Positions 1-10,499 of a DNA stretch of 64,000 nucleotides are shown piece after piece. The translations under genes and the position numbers were made by a program. Below the pieces are notes generated by a model. It saw only the letters and a program-made list of their open reading frames with translations. It made no database searches and was not told where the DNA came from. The stretch comes from Odobenus rosmarus divergens (Eukaryota > Chordata > Mammalia > Carnivora > Odobenidae). The DNA lies in contig NW_004450405.1 of assembly GCF_000321225.1 (NCBI RefSeq), positions 102,174-166,173 of the forward strand. The letters are read 5' to 3'. Numbering within the stretch: the first letter of the stretch is position 1; each line of letters opens with the position of its first letter.

Positions 1-1610
1 TTTTGTTGAGAATTTTGGAATCCATATTCATGAAGGATATCGGTCTGAAATTCTCCTTTTTGATGGGGTCTTTGCCTGGTTTGGGGATTAAGGTAATGCT
101 GGCCTCATAGGATGAGTCTGGAAGCTTTCCTTCTGTTTCTGTTTTTTTGAAACAGCTTCAGGAGAATAGGTATTATTTCTTCCTTGAATGTTTGATAGAA
201 TTCCCCAGGGAATCCATCAGGTCCTGGACTCTTGTTTTTTGGGAGGTTTTTGATCACTGCTTCAATCTCGTTACTGGTTATTGGCCTATTCAGGTTGTCA
301 GTTTCTTCCTGTTTCAGTCTTGGGAGTTTATAGTTTTCAGGAAGGCATCCATTTCATTCAGGTTGCTCAATTTATTGGCATAAAGTTGTTGATAATAATT
401 TCTAATAATTGTTTCTATTTCCTTGGTGTTAGTCGTGATCTCTCCCCTTTCATTCATAATTTTATTAATTTGGGTCCTTTCTCTTTTCTTTTGGATAAGT
501 CTGCCCAGTGGTTTATCGATCTTATTAATTCTTTCAAAGAACCAGCTTCTAGTTTCGTTGATCTGCTCTACTGTGTTTCTGGTTTCTAAGTGATTGATCT
601 CTGCTCTCATCTTAATTATTTCTCTTCTACTGTGTGGCTTAGGCAGTGTTTGTTGCTTTTTCTCTAGTTCTTTAAGGTGTAAAGTTAGTTGGTGAATTCG
701 GGATTTTTCTATTTTTTTGAGTGAGGCTTGGATGGCTATGTATTTCCCCCTTAGGACCGCCTTTGCAATATCCCATAGGTTTTAGACCGATGTGTTTTCA
801 TTCTCATTGGTTTCCGTTAATTGTTTAAGTTCTTCTTTGATTTCCTGTTGACCCAAACATTCTTGAGCAGAGTGGTCTTTAGCTTCCAAGTGTTTGAATT
901 TCTGCCAAACTTTTTCTTGTGATTGAGTTCCAGTTTTAAAGCATTATGGTCTGAGAATATGCAGAGAATAATCTCAATCTTTTGGTATTGGTTGAGACCT
1001 GATTTGTGACCCAGTATGTGGTTTATTTTGGAGAAAGTTCCATGTGCGCTCGAGAAGAATGAGTATTCTGTTGTTTTAGGGTGGAATGTTCTGTATATAT
1101 CTATGTGGTCCATCTGGTCCAGTATGTCATTCAAAGCTGTTGTTTCTTTGTTGATTTTCTGCTTAGATGATCTGTCTATTGCAGAGAGTGGAGTATTAAG
1201 GTCTTCTACAATTAACGAATTATTATCAATATGACTCTTTATTTTGGTTAACAGTTGGCTTACGTAGTTGGCTGCTCCCATGTTGGGGGCGTAGATATTT
1301 ACAATTGTTAGATCTTCTTGTTGGATAGACCTTTTAAGAATGATATAGTGTCCTTCTGTGTCTCTAACTACAGTCTTTAGCTTAAAATCTAATTTGTCTG
1401 ATATAAGAATTGCTACCCCAGCTTTCTTTTGAGGTCCGCTGGCATGGAAGATGGATCTCCATCCCTTCACTTTCAGTCTGGATGTATCTTTAGGTTCAAA
1501 ATGAGTCTCTTGTAGACAGCATATGGATGGATCCTGTCTGCAACCCTGTGCCATTTTATGGGAGCATTTAGGCCATTCACGTTGAGAGTGAATTAGTGGT
1601 CATATATCTT
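1..1610 (-). pseudogene. L1 ORF2 (endonuclease/reverse transcriptase) pseudogene, partial
   Basis: ORF2p carries an APE-type endonuclease, then reverse transcriptase and a Cys-rich domain. Here the endonuclease begins with TLNVNGLNAPIK near 1600-1565. It shifts frame by 1554 and continues to 817 as a 245-aa reading frame with QETH (residues 15-18), NIYAPN (86-91), EDLNTPL (117-123), KINHILG (176-182) and SDHNALKLE (201-209). The KIDH motif Asp, a metal ligand in L1 endonucleases, is Asn here. A second block (610-314) holds the linker with [14 protein letters not shown] and YANKL. The reverse-transcriptase catalytic core is at or beyond the left edge. Stops and frameshifts make it non-functional. 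Confidence 0.9.
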
Positions 1611-2455
1611 TTCAGTTTCTGCTGGTCTTGGAAGCTCTGCATCTCTCCATCCATTCTAAATGACAGTCTTGCCAGATAAAGTATTCTTGGCTGTATGTTC
1701 TTCTCGTTTAGTACCCTGAATATGTCTTGCCAGGCCTTTCTGGCTTGGCAAGTCTCTGTGCATAGGTCTGACGTTATTCTGATGTTCCTTCCTCTGTATG
1801 TAAGGAATCTCTTCCCCCTAACTGCCCTTAAGATGGTTTCCTTGGTTCTAAGATTTGCGAGTTTTACTATTACATGCCGGGGCATTGGTCTATTTTCCTT
1901 GATCTTGGCTTGGGTCCTCTCTGCCTCTAAGACATGAATGTTTGTTTCATTCCCCCAGATTAGGGAAGTTCTCAGCTACTATTTCCTCAAATATATCTTC
2001 TAGTCCTCTCTCTCTCTCTCTCTTCTCCACACCCTCAGGGATCCCAATAATTCTGACATTGGAACGTTTCATGGCATCACTTATTTCTCTAATTCTGTTT
2101 TCATGGATTTTGAGCTGTTTTTCCCATGCCTCCTCTTTTTCCTTTTCTTCTGTCATTGTGTCTTCTAGATCACTAATTCGTTCTTCTGCCTCACTTACCC
2201 TAGTTGTTAAAGTATCTAGATTAGATTGGATCTCACTGATAGCATTTTAAGTTCTGCCAGTTCAGCTTTCATTTCTGCCTGTAGAGACTCTATGTTGCCA
2301 TTAATCGATTTCTCCATTCTAGCTATCGTCTTCATAACTGTTACTTTGATTTCCATTCCCAACATCTTGGTTATATCTGTATCTATTTGTAAATCTGTGG
2401 CAGAAGTCACAGTCTCTGAGTCTTTCCTATTTGGGGGGTTCCTCCTCCTAGTCAT
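1577..2455 (-). pseudogene. L1 ORF1 (RNA-binding chaperone) pseudogene
   Basis: ORF1p normally forms a coiled-coil trimer with an RRM and a C-terminal domain that coats L1 RNA. Three blocks can be read on the minus strand. The N-terminal block (2455-2216) begins MTRRRNPPNRK and enters the coiled coil, which continues in another frame near 2235-2150 with a RVSEAEERISDLED heptad stretch. The middle block is 2156-1947 and ends AENFPNLGE. The RRM/CTD block (1885-1577) contains PRHVIVKLAN, ARKAWQDIFRVLNEK and QPRILYLARLSF. The start is chosen from the conserved MTRRRN. Frameshifts near 2235 and between 1947 and 1885 break the frame. About 293 codons fit in the span, against roughly 330-340 in intact mammalian ORF1. 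The C-terminus appears to be lost in a deletion that joins it to ORF2. Confidence 0.9.
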
Positions 2456-3322
2456 TCTGTTGAGGGGTGGTTGAGGGAATGTACAGAGTCCAAATTATTG
2501 ACCACAATGCAAGCAAGATGCACCTGTTTTGTAGGGACCTTAGCGTTGTCGGCCTTTTGTTCTCCTAGCCTGTCTTCTGCGGCAGGGGCCTGCTGCACTC
2601 TTACTCAGGCAACCCTGTTTGGGCAGAGTTGCCCTGCCCCCTTTGGTGGGGGATGGACTCAGTGAAAACCGGTTTTTTGGGGCTTTTGTTCTCTGTCAAC
2701 TTTCCCTAGCAGCTTTCTGCATCTCTTCTGAAAGAGCAGAGGAGACCATTTCCAACACTCTGCCTCAGAATAGAGAGATCACAGTCTGTTCTTCAGTGAG
2801 CTCTCCAGGCCACACTATTTCTGTTTATGTCTGTGCTGCTAAAAACTGCAGCGTCCTGGATTGTGGCCCCTCAGCAGGCTCCCAGTCCTCGCCTCCAGGT
2901 CAGGGCATGGGGGCATGTCTCTGCCCTTTGTGCTTCTAAAACTGCCAGCCGCCCCCTGTTTGCACATGCCGCCCTGCCACTCGGGGTTTCCATCCAGGGG
3001 GCTGCACTAAAGTCTTTTCCCTGCCGCTTCTGGTCTGTGAGTCTGTGTCTGGTCCCCAGCTTGGGTGGCTTTTGCTCATTGGTGGTGCAGGATCCCAAAG
3101 GCTCCCTCCCCCTTCTGTTTATCTTTGATATGTGCCCGTGGAATCATGGCTCCCTGCTTCATACCTCAAAACCAACCGCCTGCAGTATTCTGTTTGCAGA
3201 GATCCAGTTCTATCTTCTTACATTTCAAGCTGATTTCGTGGGTGTTCAGAGTGGTCTGGTCGATATCCAGCTCAATTCCGGGGACCGGTTAGAATAGGAC
3301 TCCCTACTCCTCCGCCATCTTT
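2456..3322 (-). promoter_or_regulatory. L1 5'UTR with YY1-like site at its start
   Basis: This is the GC-richer stretch upstream of L1 ORF1, ending at 3322. In human L1 the first bases of the 5'UTR bind YY1 and position transcription initiation. Here the minus strand has AAGATGGCGG at about 3312-3321, which matches the YY1 core AAGATGGCGGC closely. That implies an L1 sense promoter firing leftwards. Whether it is active in this copy is unknown. No upstream target-site duplicate can be matched because the 3' end of the element is outside the window. Confidence 0.7.
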
Positions 3323-3626
3323 TTTCAGTTTCCTAGACGTTTTTATAAGAAGTACAACCAAATACTCACCTCGTCTATTAAGACTGAACAGAACCAAATG
3401 GTAATAGCTTCATTAGGAATCCATAGGACATTGACATGAATAATATAATTTCTTGGCACATAGTTCAGGATGAACTGAATGAGTTCAATCATTTAATTTT
3501 GAGTCCATCAGGTAACAGAAGACGTTTATCAAAGAAGATTACCTGTTTCAAAATGCTCTTTTTTATAGTTCTTCTTTTTGTTATTTGTTAGTTGTCATGG
3601 TAGCCATTAAGATAACTCACAGTTCA

Positions 3627-3812
3627 GGGGTGCCTGGGTGGCTCAGTCGGTTAAGCGTCTGCCTTCAGCTCAGGTCATGATCCCAGGATCCTGAGATCGA
3701 GCCCCGCATTGGGCTCCCTGCTCTGCGGGAAGCCTGCTTCTCCCTCTCCCACTCCCCCTGCTTGTGATCCCTCTCTCTCTGTCAAATAAATAAATAAAAT
3801 CTTTAAAAAAAA
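3627..3812 (+). mobile_element. CAN-SINE (tRNA-Lys-derived), sense
   Basis: The tRNA-like head (TGCCTGGGTGGCTCAG, A box; GATCGAGCCC, B box) is followed by a CT-rich stretch, AATAAATAAATAAAATC and poly(A). It is flanked by a 17-bp target-site duplication, AAGATAACTCMCAGTTC, at 3609-3625 and 3811-3827 with one mismatch. It is full length. Confidence 0.96.
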
Positions 3813-3827
3813 GATAACTCCCAGTTC

Positions 3828-4549
3828 CTTACCATAACGTTGTGTTATCTACAGCAAAGAGAACAATTATCTCTCCATGACCTGGTAGTGATGGTGGAGG
3901 AGATATATATTACAACTGTGAGGGAAAAATCACATGGTGTATTTCCCCATATTCCTTTTTCTGCCATTCAGAAACAGATTTATATTACACAGGGAGTTCC
4001 ATGCTATATCCTGACCAAAAAGGTACACTCCCAATGTAGTGGCTTTAGACTGTTTCTCATCTCCAGATCAGCTTTAAACAAAGGCAGAGCAAATGTGCCT
4101 GCTGATTTTTTGCCCATGGTCAAAGAAACATAATGAGAGTGTGGCATCATTCCTCAGTAGTGGGTTTTCTTGCTCATATTCTCTGTCTGTCCTCACTGCT
4201 TATCAACTAAGTATTGTAATCGTTTCTGTTACAAAAATAAAAATGCTTGCAATATTGATTGATTGAGCATATGAACCATGAACTACAGCAATGCTTGGAA
4301 ACTCAGTGAATTTCTCCATGATAAATATGGTTAAAATGCTTAAGTGTTACCAGGTGTATTAAAAATCCAGATGTTGGACAAGGCAGTCTGGCACAGGACA
4401 ATCAGAGGCCCCTTGATCATATGGGGAATTTCATATTTTCTGTCAGTTTCACTTAAAATTTCTTCACGGAGAGGGTGAGAGCTGGTATGTACATGTTTGA
4501 GTTGGAATTTGGCAAATTATGCTTATTTAAATATATGGGTATAAATCTC
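3828..4549. other. No gene recognised
   Basis: Unique-looking sequence between a SINE and an L2. A 97-codon open frame at 3840-4133 has no family resemblance I can see and is probably chance. Confidence 0.5.
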
Positions 4550-5175
4550 CCATCATATCACCTATTGAGACTTGCCTGGATTATTGCAAACAGCTACTAA
4601 TTGGCCTCCCTGTTCCCTATCCTGCTCTCTTGCAACCTAGTCTATGCACTAAAGCCAGAGGGATTGTTTGAAAATGCAGATTATGGTTAATCTTTCAGGG
4701 GCTTGTCATTGTTCTTAGGCTAATATCTGAACTCTTCAATGTAAAAGGCCTGTCATGACCTGGGTTCTGCTTACATGTCAGCCTCACCTCTGAGTTTATG
4801 TGCTATGCCACCTATCCTCATACCCCTCTCATGATGCTTTGAAACTATTTATCCCCTGGTGTTTTCATGACCTATTTCTGTACCTGTGGCAATCACCACC
4901 ACCCAGCCTCTTCTCTTGGCTAAATGCTTGCATATTAGTCTTCATCAGAGTTCCCTGATCCTGAAGTCTAGGTTAGGAGCCCTTCTTATGTTTCCTACAC
5001 CAGCCTAGGAGACCTCTTCCTGTTGTGGAACTATGGTCATTGCCTTTTCAGTAGTTCCTTCTGCCTAGTTGAGGTTCCTTGAGGATAGATACTAAGTTAA
5101 TTTTATTGGATTAGTATTCCAGTACCTACTTCAGTGCCTGGCATATATTTGTGGCCAATTCAATGACTTACTGGA
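4550..5175 (+). mobile_element. L2 retrotransposon fragment, sense
   Basis: Diverged L2 3' region: CTATTGAGACTTGCCTGGATT, GGCCTCCCTGTTCC, GGCCTGTCATGACCTGGGTTCTGC, then GTTCCTTGAGGATAGATAC and CAGTGCCTGGCATATA near the end. The order matches the mammalian L2 3' end. Confidence 0.75.
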
Positions 5176-5179
5176 TGGA

Positions 5180-5640
5180 TATTTGGCACAAAGCCTTCAG
5201 AAGCACAAAGAGAAAGAAGACGCTTTTCCTGGCCACAGAAACTTGATGTAAGGCACGTACACATGTCAGATAGTACAGTGTCGAATGGGATTGTGCAACA
5301 GAGTGCTCTGGGAATTCAGAGAAGGGAGAAGGTGCAACCATGGGCATTAGAAAGGGCTTCCAGGCAAAGGAGATTTTCAAATTGGGCTTTGGATGGCTTA
5401 ACCTATTTTGAATGGGGAAGGAATACACTTGAGGACATAGGAAATGAACATAAGGCAGAGGACTAGGGAAAATAGCAGTGTTTGGAGAGAAATGGCATAT
5501 AGTTTAGTCTAACTGGAATTTAGAGTGGATAAAGGGATTATTGGAGAATATGCTAGAAAAACAGGTCATGCCAGATTCTGCAGGCCAAGAAAGCCAGCTT
5601 ATAGAAAACACAGACTGCAAGCAGACTTGGTGACTTTTAT
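5180..5640 (-). mobile_element. Probable L2 fragment, antisense
   Basis: The stretch AAGGGCTTCCAGGCAAAGGAGATTTTCAAATTGGGCTTTGGATGG resembles the reverse complement of the L2 segment encoding 'gaggaggtgacatttgagctg'-type text. It abuts a sense L2 copy, giving a head-to-tail arrangement. The outer limits are uncertain. Confidence 0.45.
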
Positions 5641-5779
5641 TTTAAAAGATTAAGAGGAAGATAACAGAATGTGGTCCTTTATTGTGTTGTACCCTTTACC
5701 ATCACTTTTTGGTATGTGTGTAGGTATAAGCACCATTCTTGTTATTTTAAGAGGAAGATTTTAAAAATGTTTATTATGG

Positions 5780-5966
5780 GGGGCACCTGGGTGGTTCAGT
5801 TGGTTAAACATCTGCCTTTGGCTGATGTCATGATCCCAGGGGCCTGGGATCGAGTCCCACATCGGGCTCCCTGCTCGGTGAGGAGTCTGCTTCTCCCTCT
5901 CCCTCTGCCCTTCCCTCCCTTTGCTCGTGCTCTCTTTCTTTCTCTCTCAAATAAATAAAATCTTAA
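5780..5966 (+). mobile_element. CAN-SINE, sense
   Basis: Full-length copy starting GGGCACCTGGGTGGTTCAG with a degraded A box, a CT-rich stretch and an AATAAATAAAATC tail. A perfect 17-bp target-site duplication AAAAATGTTTATTATGG flanks it (5763-5779 and 5967-5983). Confidence 0.95.
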
Positions 5967-6264
5967 AAAAATGTTTATTATGGAACTTATTGCAAAGATG
6001 AAGTTTTGTGTTTCTGCTGGGGCCATGCCTTGTATATTGCTGACCTGTGGTGCATTTTAAGTAAGACCATCCAAAATGCTCTCTAGATTGAGGTGGGATA
6101 CAAACAAAATATTTCAGCTGTGTGATTACTGAATAATAAAGGGAAGCATAACTAGAAAGTTTGTGTGGCCATTTTTTCAGAGTTAATCCTTTTCATTGAT
6201 GTTCTGGCTATTGAGCTTCTCTGCCTCACTCTACTACAGCCAGCTTCTTACTAGAGACCTGCTA

Positions 6265-6545
6265 TGAGTTTGAAACTCTTCACTGAAAGACAGCTGCAGG
6301 GTGGAGAGTTTGGATAACATCCAGAGAAAAGCAATAAAAATGATGAATAGCTTGGAAAGTAAGACCTCAGAGGGATGTCTAAAGAGGTTGAGAATCTTGA
6401 TCAATAGCAAAAGCACAGCTTACATGTCTTGAAATCACTGTAGGTGTTTTTTCTTCATCTTCACAGTGAATACATGGAGAAGACAGCCTAGGTTGCAGCA
6501 AGCAAATTCATATTGGACCAAACAGGCAAAAATACCCACAAATGC
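6265..6545 (+). mobile_element. CR1/L3-like LINE fragment, sense
   Basis: The order GATAACATCCAGAGAAAAGC, AATAAAAATGATGAATAGC, GGAAAGTAAGACCTCAGAGG and TCTAAAGAGGTTGAGAAT, then GCCTAGGTTGCAGCAAGCAAA, follows the CR1/L3 3' coding and UTR pattern (viewed as 'caacaaaaatgat...aggggtctggaa...gaggctgag'). It is very diverged, as expected for this old family in mammals. Confidence 0.5.
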
Positions 6546-6584
6546 TAACATTGGCTTAACACTCAAAGGTAAGACTGAAGGTAT

Positions 6585-6945
6585 GGATTGTTAATTTATA
6601 ATAGATTCATGGTTGCCACGGGCTGGGGGAAGGGGAGATGGGGAGATGAATGTCAAAGTGTACAAACTTCCAGCTATACCATGAATAAGTCTGAAGATGG
6701 AGTGCCCAGCATAGTGATTACAGTCAACAATACTGTGTTATATCCTTCAAGGTTGTTAAGAGAGTAGATCCTGAATATTCTCACCACAGAAAAGAAGTGG
6801 TAATTATGTCATGGGAGGCAGATGTTAGCAAGCCATGGTGGCAGTCATTTTGCCATGTGTAAGTATGTCAAATCAATAGGTTGTACACCTTAAACTTCTG
6901 CACGTTACATGTCAGTTATATCTCCGTAAAGCTGGGGGGACAAAA
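6585..6945 (+). mobile_element. L1 (L1MA-type) 3' end, sense
   Basis: Recognisable 3'UTR text: ATTCATGGTTGCCACGGGCTG, GTACAAACTTCCAGCTATA, AGCATAGTGATTACAGTCAAC, AAGAGAGTAGATCCTGAATAT, and the terminal TTGTACACCTTAAAC followed by a short A-rich end. It is 5'-truncated, keeping only about 360 bases. Confidence 0.85.
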
Positions 6946-8856
6946 AAGCGCAGAGTAGACACCTGTCTGGGTGTTTTGCCTTAGACAAAGTAATAAAGAA
7001 CTTCTCCATTGCCACTGATTCTTCTATCAGGATTTGTTGAGGTGGTGGTAGTTACCATTATTTAGTAACATAGGTCTCTTACACATTTGCTCTGTGTCAC
7101 GGTTTGGTTTCTTTGGGAGCAGATGCCAAGGCAGTTAGAAGTGCAAGATATTTACTGGGGAGTAAGCCTGTGAATGGGAATGAGAGGGAGCAGGACCAGG
7201 CAGGGGGTGCTGTCAGTCTGCCGTGCCCACCTGGCCAAGCCTCTGTCTGCCCAGGGGGAGCTCAGGAGCACACCTTGCCCATTGGAGGGATGCCGCTTTG
7301 GGTGGCCGGGTCCTTGTATTTATGCTTTGTTCTGTCATTGACTGGAGGTTGCCGTGGGAAGAACATATTCTTGGTCACCACTGTCTGGCTCACTCATTGG
7401 CCCGGGGCCACCCCACAAATGGTGTGACCTCAGCTGGAAAGCTGAAGCAGACCCTGAAGGACTAACAGCTGAGGGCCGTGCGTGAACCACACTCCTCACA
7501 GCTGAGCAGTGAGGCCTTTTTGGAAGGGGGATTGGAGTGGCACATCTCTGTTTCTGCCACATCATGTAGAGCACACTTCTCTTGGATTGCAATTAAATAA
7601 ATATGAAGTAGCCAGCTTTCTATGTGTAAATGCAATCTGCAAATTACTACTGAAATTTTCATTTTTTGTGGGGGGGGCACACAGAGTTACTTGTAGCCAA
7701 ACACCTAAGTATGGTTTGTCAGATTTACCTAAGGAAAGATCACAGCCTAAGAATAGCAATAGGTATTCAAAATCAGAAATTTTACTCATATTATTTATAA
7801 CTTTCACAACAACCTTGCAAGATAGGCACTGTGATTCAATTTTCAGTTGAGAAAACTGTAGGTTGCATTGTTTAGGAGGTTTTTTTGTCTAGGTTCTGTG
7901 ACTAGGACGTTCTGCCATGCGACTAGGAGCTGAGATGTTTGTATTATTCTAAAGGCACTTTGCATTATACCAGGGTGACTGATGTGAAAAATTGTAGAAA
8001 AGAATATGACTCCCCAGCTTGCATTTTGTCAAAATAGTTCAGTTCTTAGGTACTCTGGTCCAGACTCCAGGGATGTTTGGTATAGTCTTTATTGTATTAA
8101 AATAAAATATTATGGCTTTTGGCCACAGGCAACAGGGTGGAATTAACTTTTGACTTGATAATGTTTGGGTAGTTGTTTCCTATACATGTATAGATGTTAA
8201 CTCATCACAATTGCAGAGAAAGTTCTAATTCCATTCCATAGGAACTTGGGGTTTATAGATTCCTTTTTTATTTCTAGCTTTACATATAATTTACCTAATC
8301 TATTAAAAATAAAATGTCACAGTCAAAACATAAAGTTCAGTAGACTATGATATCAACTATAAGGAATTTTTGAATATAAAAAAATAATCCCCCTACCTGT
8401 ATCATTTTCAGTATTTTATACACAACATGTGGTAAGCATCTCAATAATTGTTCTCTAATTTTTTAACTGTTGACGCTGATTTATCTCTTTTATTTAGAGA
8501 TCATTAGAATCAGCTGTGTGACCAGATACCTACTTCTAAGGCTAGAAAAGTGATATTATAACTTGTTTAGATATTTACTGATGAGAAAATTCAGCATCAG
8601 GGTACTTCATTGGCTTACACTTAATTCATTCTAAATTGAGTATATTAGGTCAGAGAGACCATCAGATATGAGGGCCAACAATCACTTATGAGGTCATCTT
8701 CCATATGTTTCTCTTTGCCCCATATACTTCCAAAATTTTGGTACTAAAAATATAAGAAGTGGAAAATAGGATGTCTTTTGCCTGGAAGGAAGCATTTTGA
8801 GAATTCTCTTTTGTAAAGGGAGTTCAACTGTGTGTTTAACATTGCTTTCTGATATT
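6946..8856. other. Mostly unassigned sequence; possible unnamed ancient repeat
   Basis: 7085-7560 is GC-richer and includes GCAGATGCCAAGGCAGTTAG and ATATTTACTGGGGAG, reminiscent of an old interspersed repeat also suggested near 36840. Apart from the MIR at 7785-7880 nothing else is recognised. The open frames of 107-113 codons at 7104-7427 and 7509-7850 overlap shorter ones on both strands and show no protein motif. Confidence 0.4.
7785..7880 (-). mobile_element. MIR fragment, antisense
   Basis: The string TTTATAACTTTCACAACAACCTTGCAAGATAGGCACTG, then TCAGTTGAGAAAACTG, is the reverse complement of the MIR core and 3' region. It is short and diverged. Confidence 0.6.
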
Positions 8857-8879
8857 CATCCATCCGTCCGTCCATCCAT
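8857..8879 (+). repeat. (CATC)n simple repeat
   Basis: CATCCATCCGTCCGTCCATCCAT: five to six tetranucleotide units with C-to-G-type variants. Confidence 0.9.
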
Positions 8880-8881
8880 TC

Positions 8882-10499
8882 ACAGTGAACTACGAAATCT
8901 CAGGAATGTTATCCATGAAGTTCAGAAGGCAGACAGTCACCATGACACAGAAATGGGCCAGCACAGGAGTTACTAAAAGTGGGAGTCCTGTTGTGCCTCA
9001 TCTGCCATGCTTTGGAGACACCTTGACCTTGGGCAGCCCAAGAATCTCCAGCTGCTGCCATAGAAATGGCAGTGAAACCAGTGATACTTAGTCTGGGAGG
9101 ATCTTTTCATAAAAGAGAATGTTCTACATACTATGATGTGGCTGTGCTCTGACAAATAGTGTCGAATAATTTGAGAAAAAACTAGTGTTGATGCTGGATC
9201 TGCTGGAAAACAAAAAACAAAAAACAAAAACAAGAATACCACCTGAAGTTTAAAATACAAGTTTTACAGTGGCTTCAGGTACTTTCATGGAAATGCTTGA
9301 GGAACTACAGGATAAAGATCAGTAGACCCCAGGGCCTGGTGGAATCCATTAATGTTGGGATGAGCATGATCAGCATATTTGCAGTCTGGAATATTGACCT
9401 GCAACCACATGAGGTGTAGCTATGGAAAAAAATATGCCAAGAGATTTGTCATGATCTGATGGGGACTTGAAGGAAAGAGAAGGGTGATTTCCAGGTGATC
9501 CTGTGACCTTGAGACCATGTAGCTATGCTGAGGAGTGTTGATAGTGCCCATTTCCAGAATCATACAGCCCACTGGACAAGGGACACTTGCAAAAACTGGT
9601 GAAAAGTTGGCACAAGGATAAATTTTCCTCAGGTTCTCTTCCCGTTCTACCTAGTTTGCCTACAGGTGACTAATGAATTGGCTATGGGAATGGTGGGCTC
9701 TCCTCTCTCCTGGACAGTATGGCTGTCTTGGAGAGGGACCTTTCACTCTGTAATCCGAGAGGGATGGTTTACTTTCTCCTTTCCCTGTCTGTGACTACAA
9801 ACTGTCCTCTTTTTAACAAACTCATTATTTGACTTTCTTTCTCTCTTTCCTCCAGGCACGGTCTTTTTTAGGCTCTTCATGGGAAAAAGCCAACTCTGCC
9901 TCTTTGCCTCCCACAGGTATTGCAGTAACTTCCTAATTTCCTCTCCTGCCTCTCCCATACTCTCTTTTGTGTAGATAGGAATTTCGGACCTTGGCGAGGC
10001 AAGGCTCTGGTGAAGTTTTTTCATTGGAGAGTAGGTCTTTGTTATGGAGAATCTTCTGGGTGTACTTCAGAACAGTTATGTTTCTGCTCCCGTTGCCAGA
10101 GCCATGAGGGGATTTTTCTTGGTTCTTTCCTGTGAGAATCTGGGGGATCTTGGGGGGAAAAGTCAAGATAGTCTTAGGGTCTCGCTAAGTCACCAAGAGC
10201 TATTCACTGTTATGCTAGTCTATATTCTGTTTCTATCAAATTGTTAAAATTACCATTCAGGTGTTCCTACCAGGTTATGGCTCTAAAGCAGCTTCTGCTC
10301 CAGGTAGGTAGATCTTGGCTGTGATCTCTATATTCTCCTGTGTCTCCAAATTTCAGGGTGGCTCTTTGCCTTGTAACTTCAGTTCTCTGACAGGTCCAGG
10401 AAAATTACTGATTTTCAGTTTGTTTCACTTTTTTCTTGTGGTAAGGATAGGGGTGATAACTTCTCTTTACATGTTAATGCTGAGACCAGAAGTCTATCC
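8882..10499. other. No gene recognised
   Basis: Old, unassigned intergenic sequence. 9960-10200 has several short frames on both strands with no resemblance to known proteins. Confidence 0.5.
9207..9233 (+). repeat. (AAAAAC)n simple repeat
   Basis: A-rich hexanucleotide-like run with periodic C, possibly an old retroposon tail. Confidence 0.85.

Larger units (their letters stand above)
1..3322 (-). mobile_element. LINE-1 retrotransposon, 5' part, antisense, cut by window edge
   Basis: Reading the minus strand from 3322 leftwards gives a 5'UTR (about 3322-2456), ORF1 (about 2455-1577) and the first part of ORF2 (about 1600-1). The rest of the element lies beyond base 1. The 5' end carries AAGATGGCGGAGGAG, typical of intact L1 starts, so the element is not 5'-truncated. 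ORF1 starts with MTRRRN, as in carnivore L1 ORF1. The ORF2 portion has the endonuclease QETH and SDH motifs. Several frameshifts and stops make it inactive. Divergence looks moderate, consistent with a carnivore-lineage L1 rather than an ancient L1M. Orientation, order and identity are seen directly; the subfamily is not assigned. Confidence 0.95.

Noticed and set aside
147..589. Plus-strand frames in the first kilobase
   Set aside because: They are antisense shadows of L1 ORF2.
7104..7850. Frames of 107-113 codons as exons
   Set aside because: Frames open on both strands in the same region and no conserved motif is visible.
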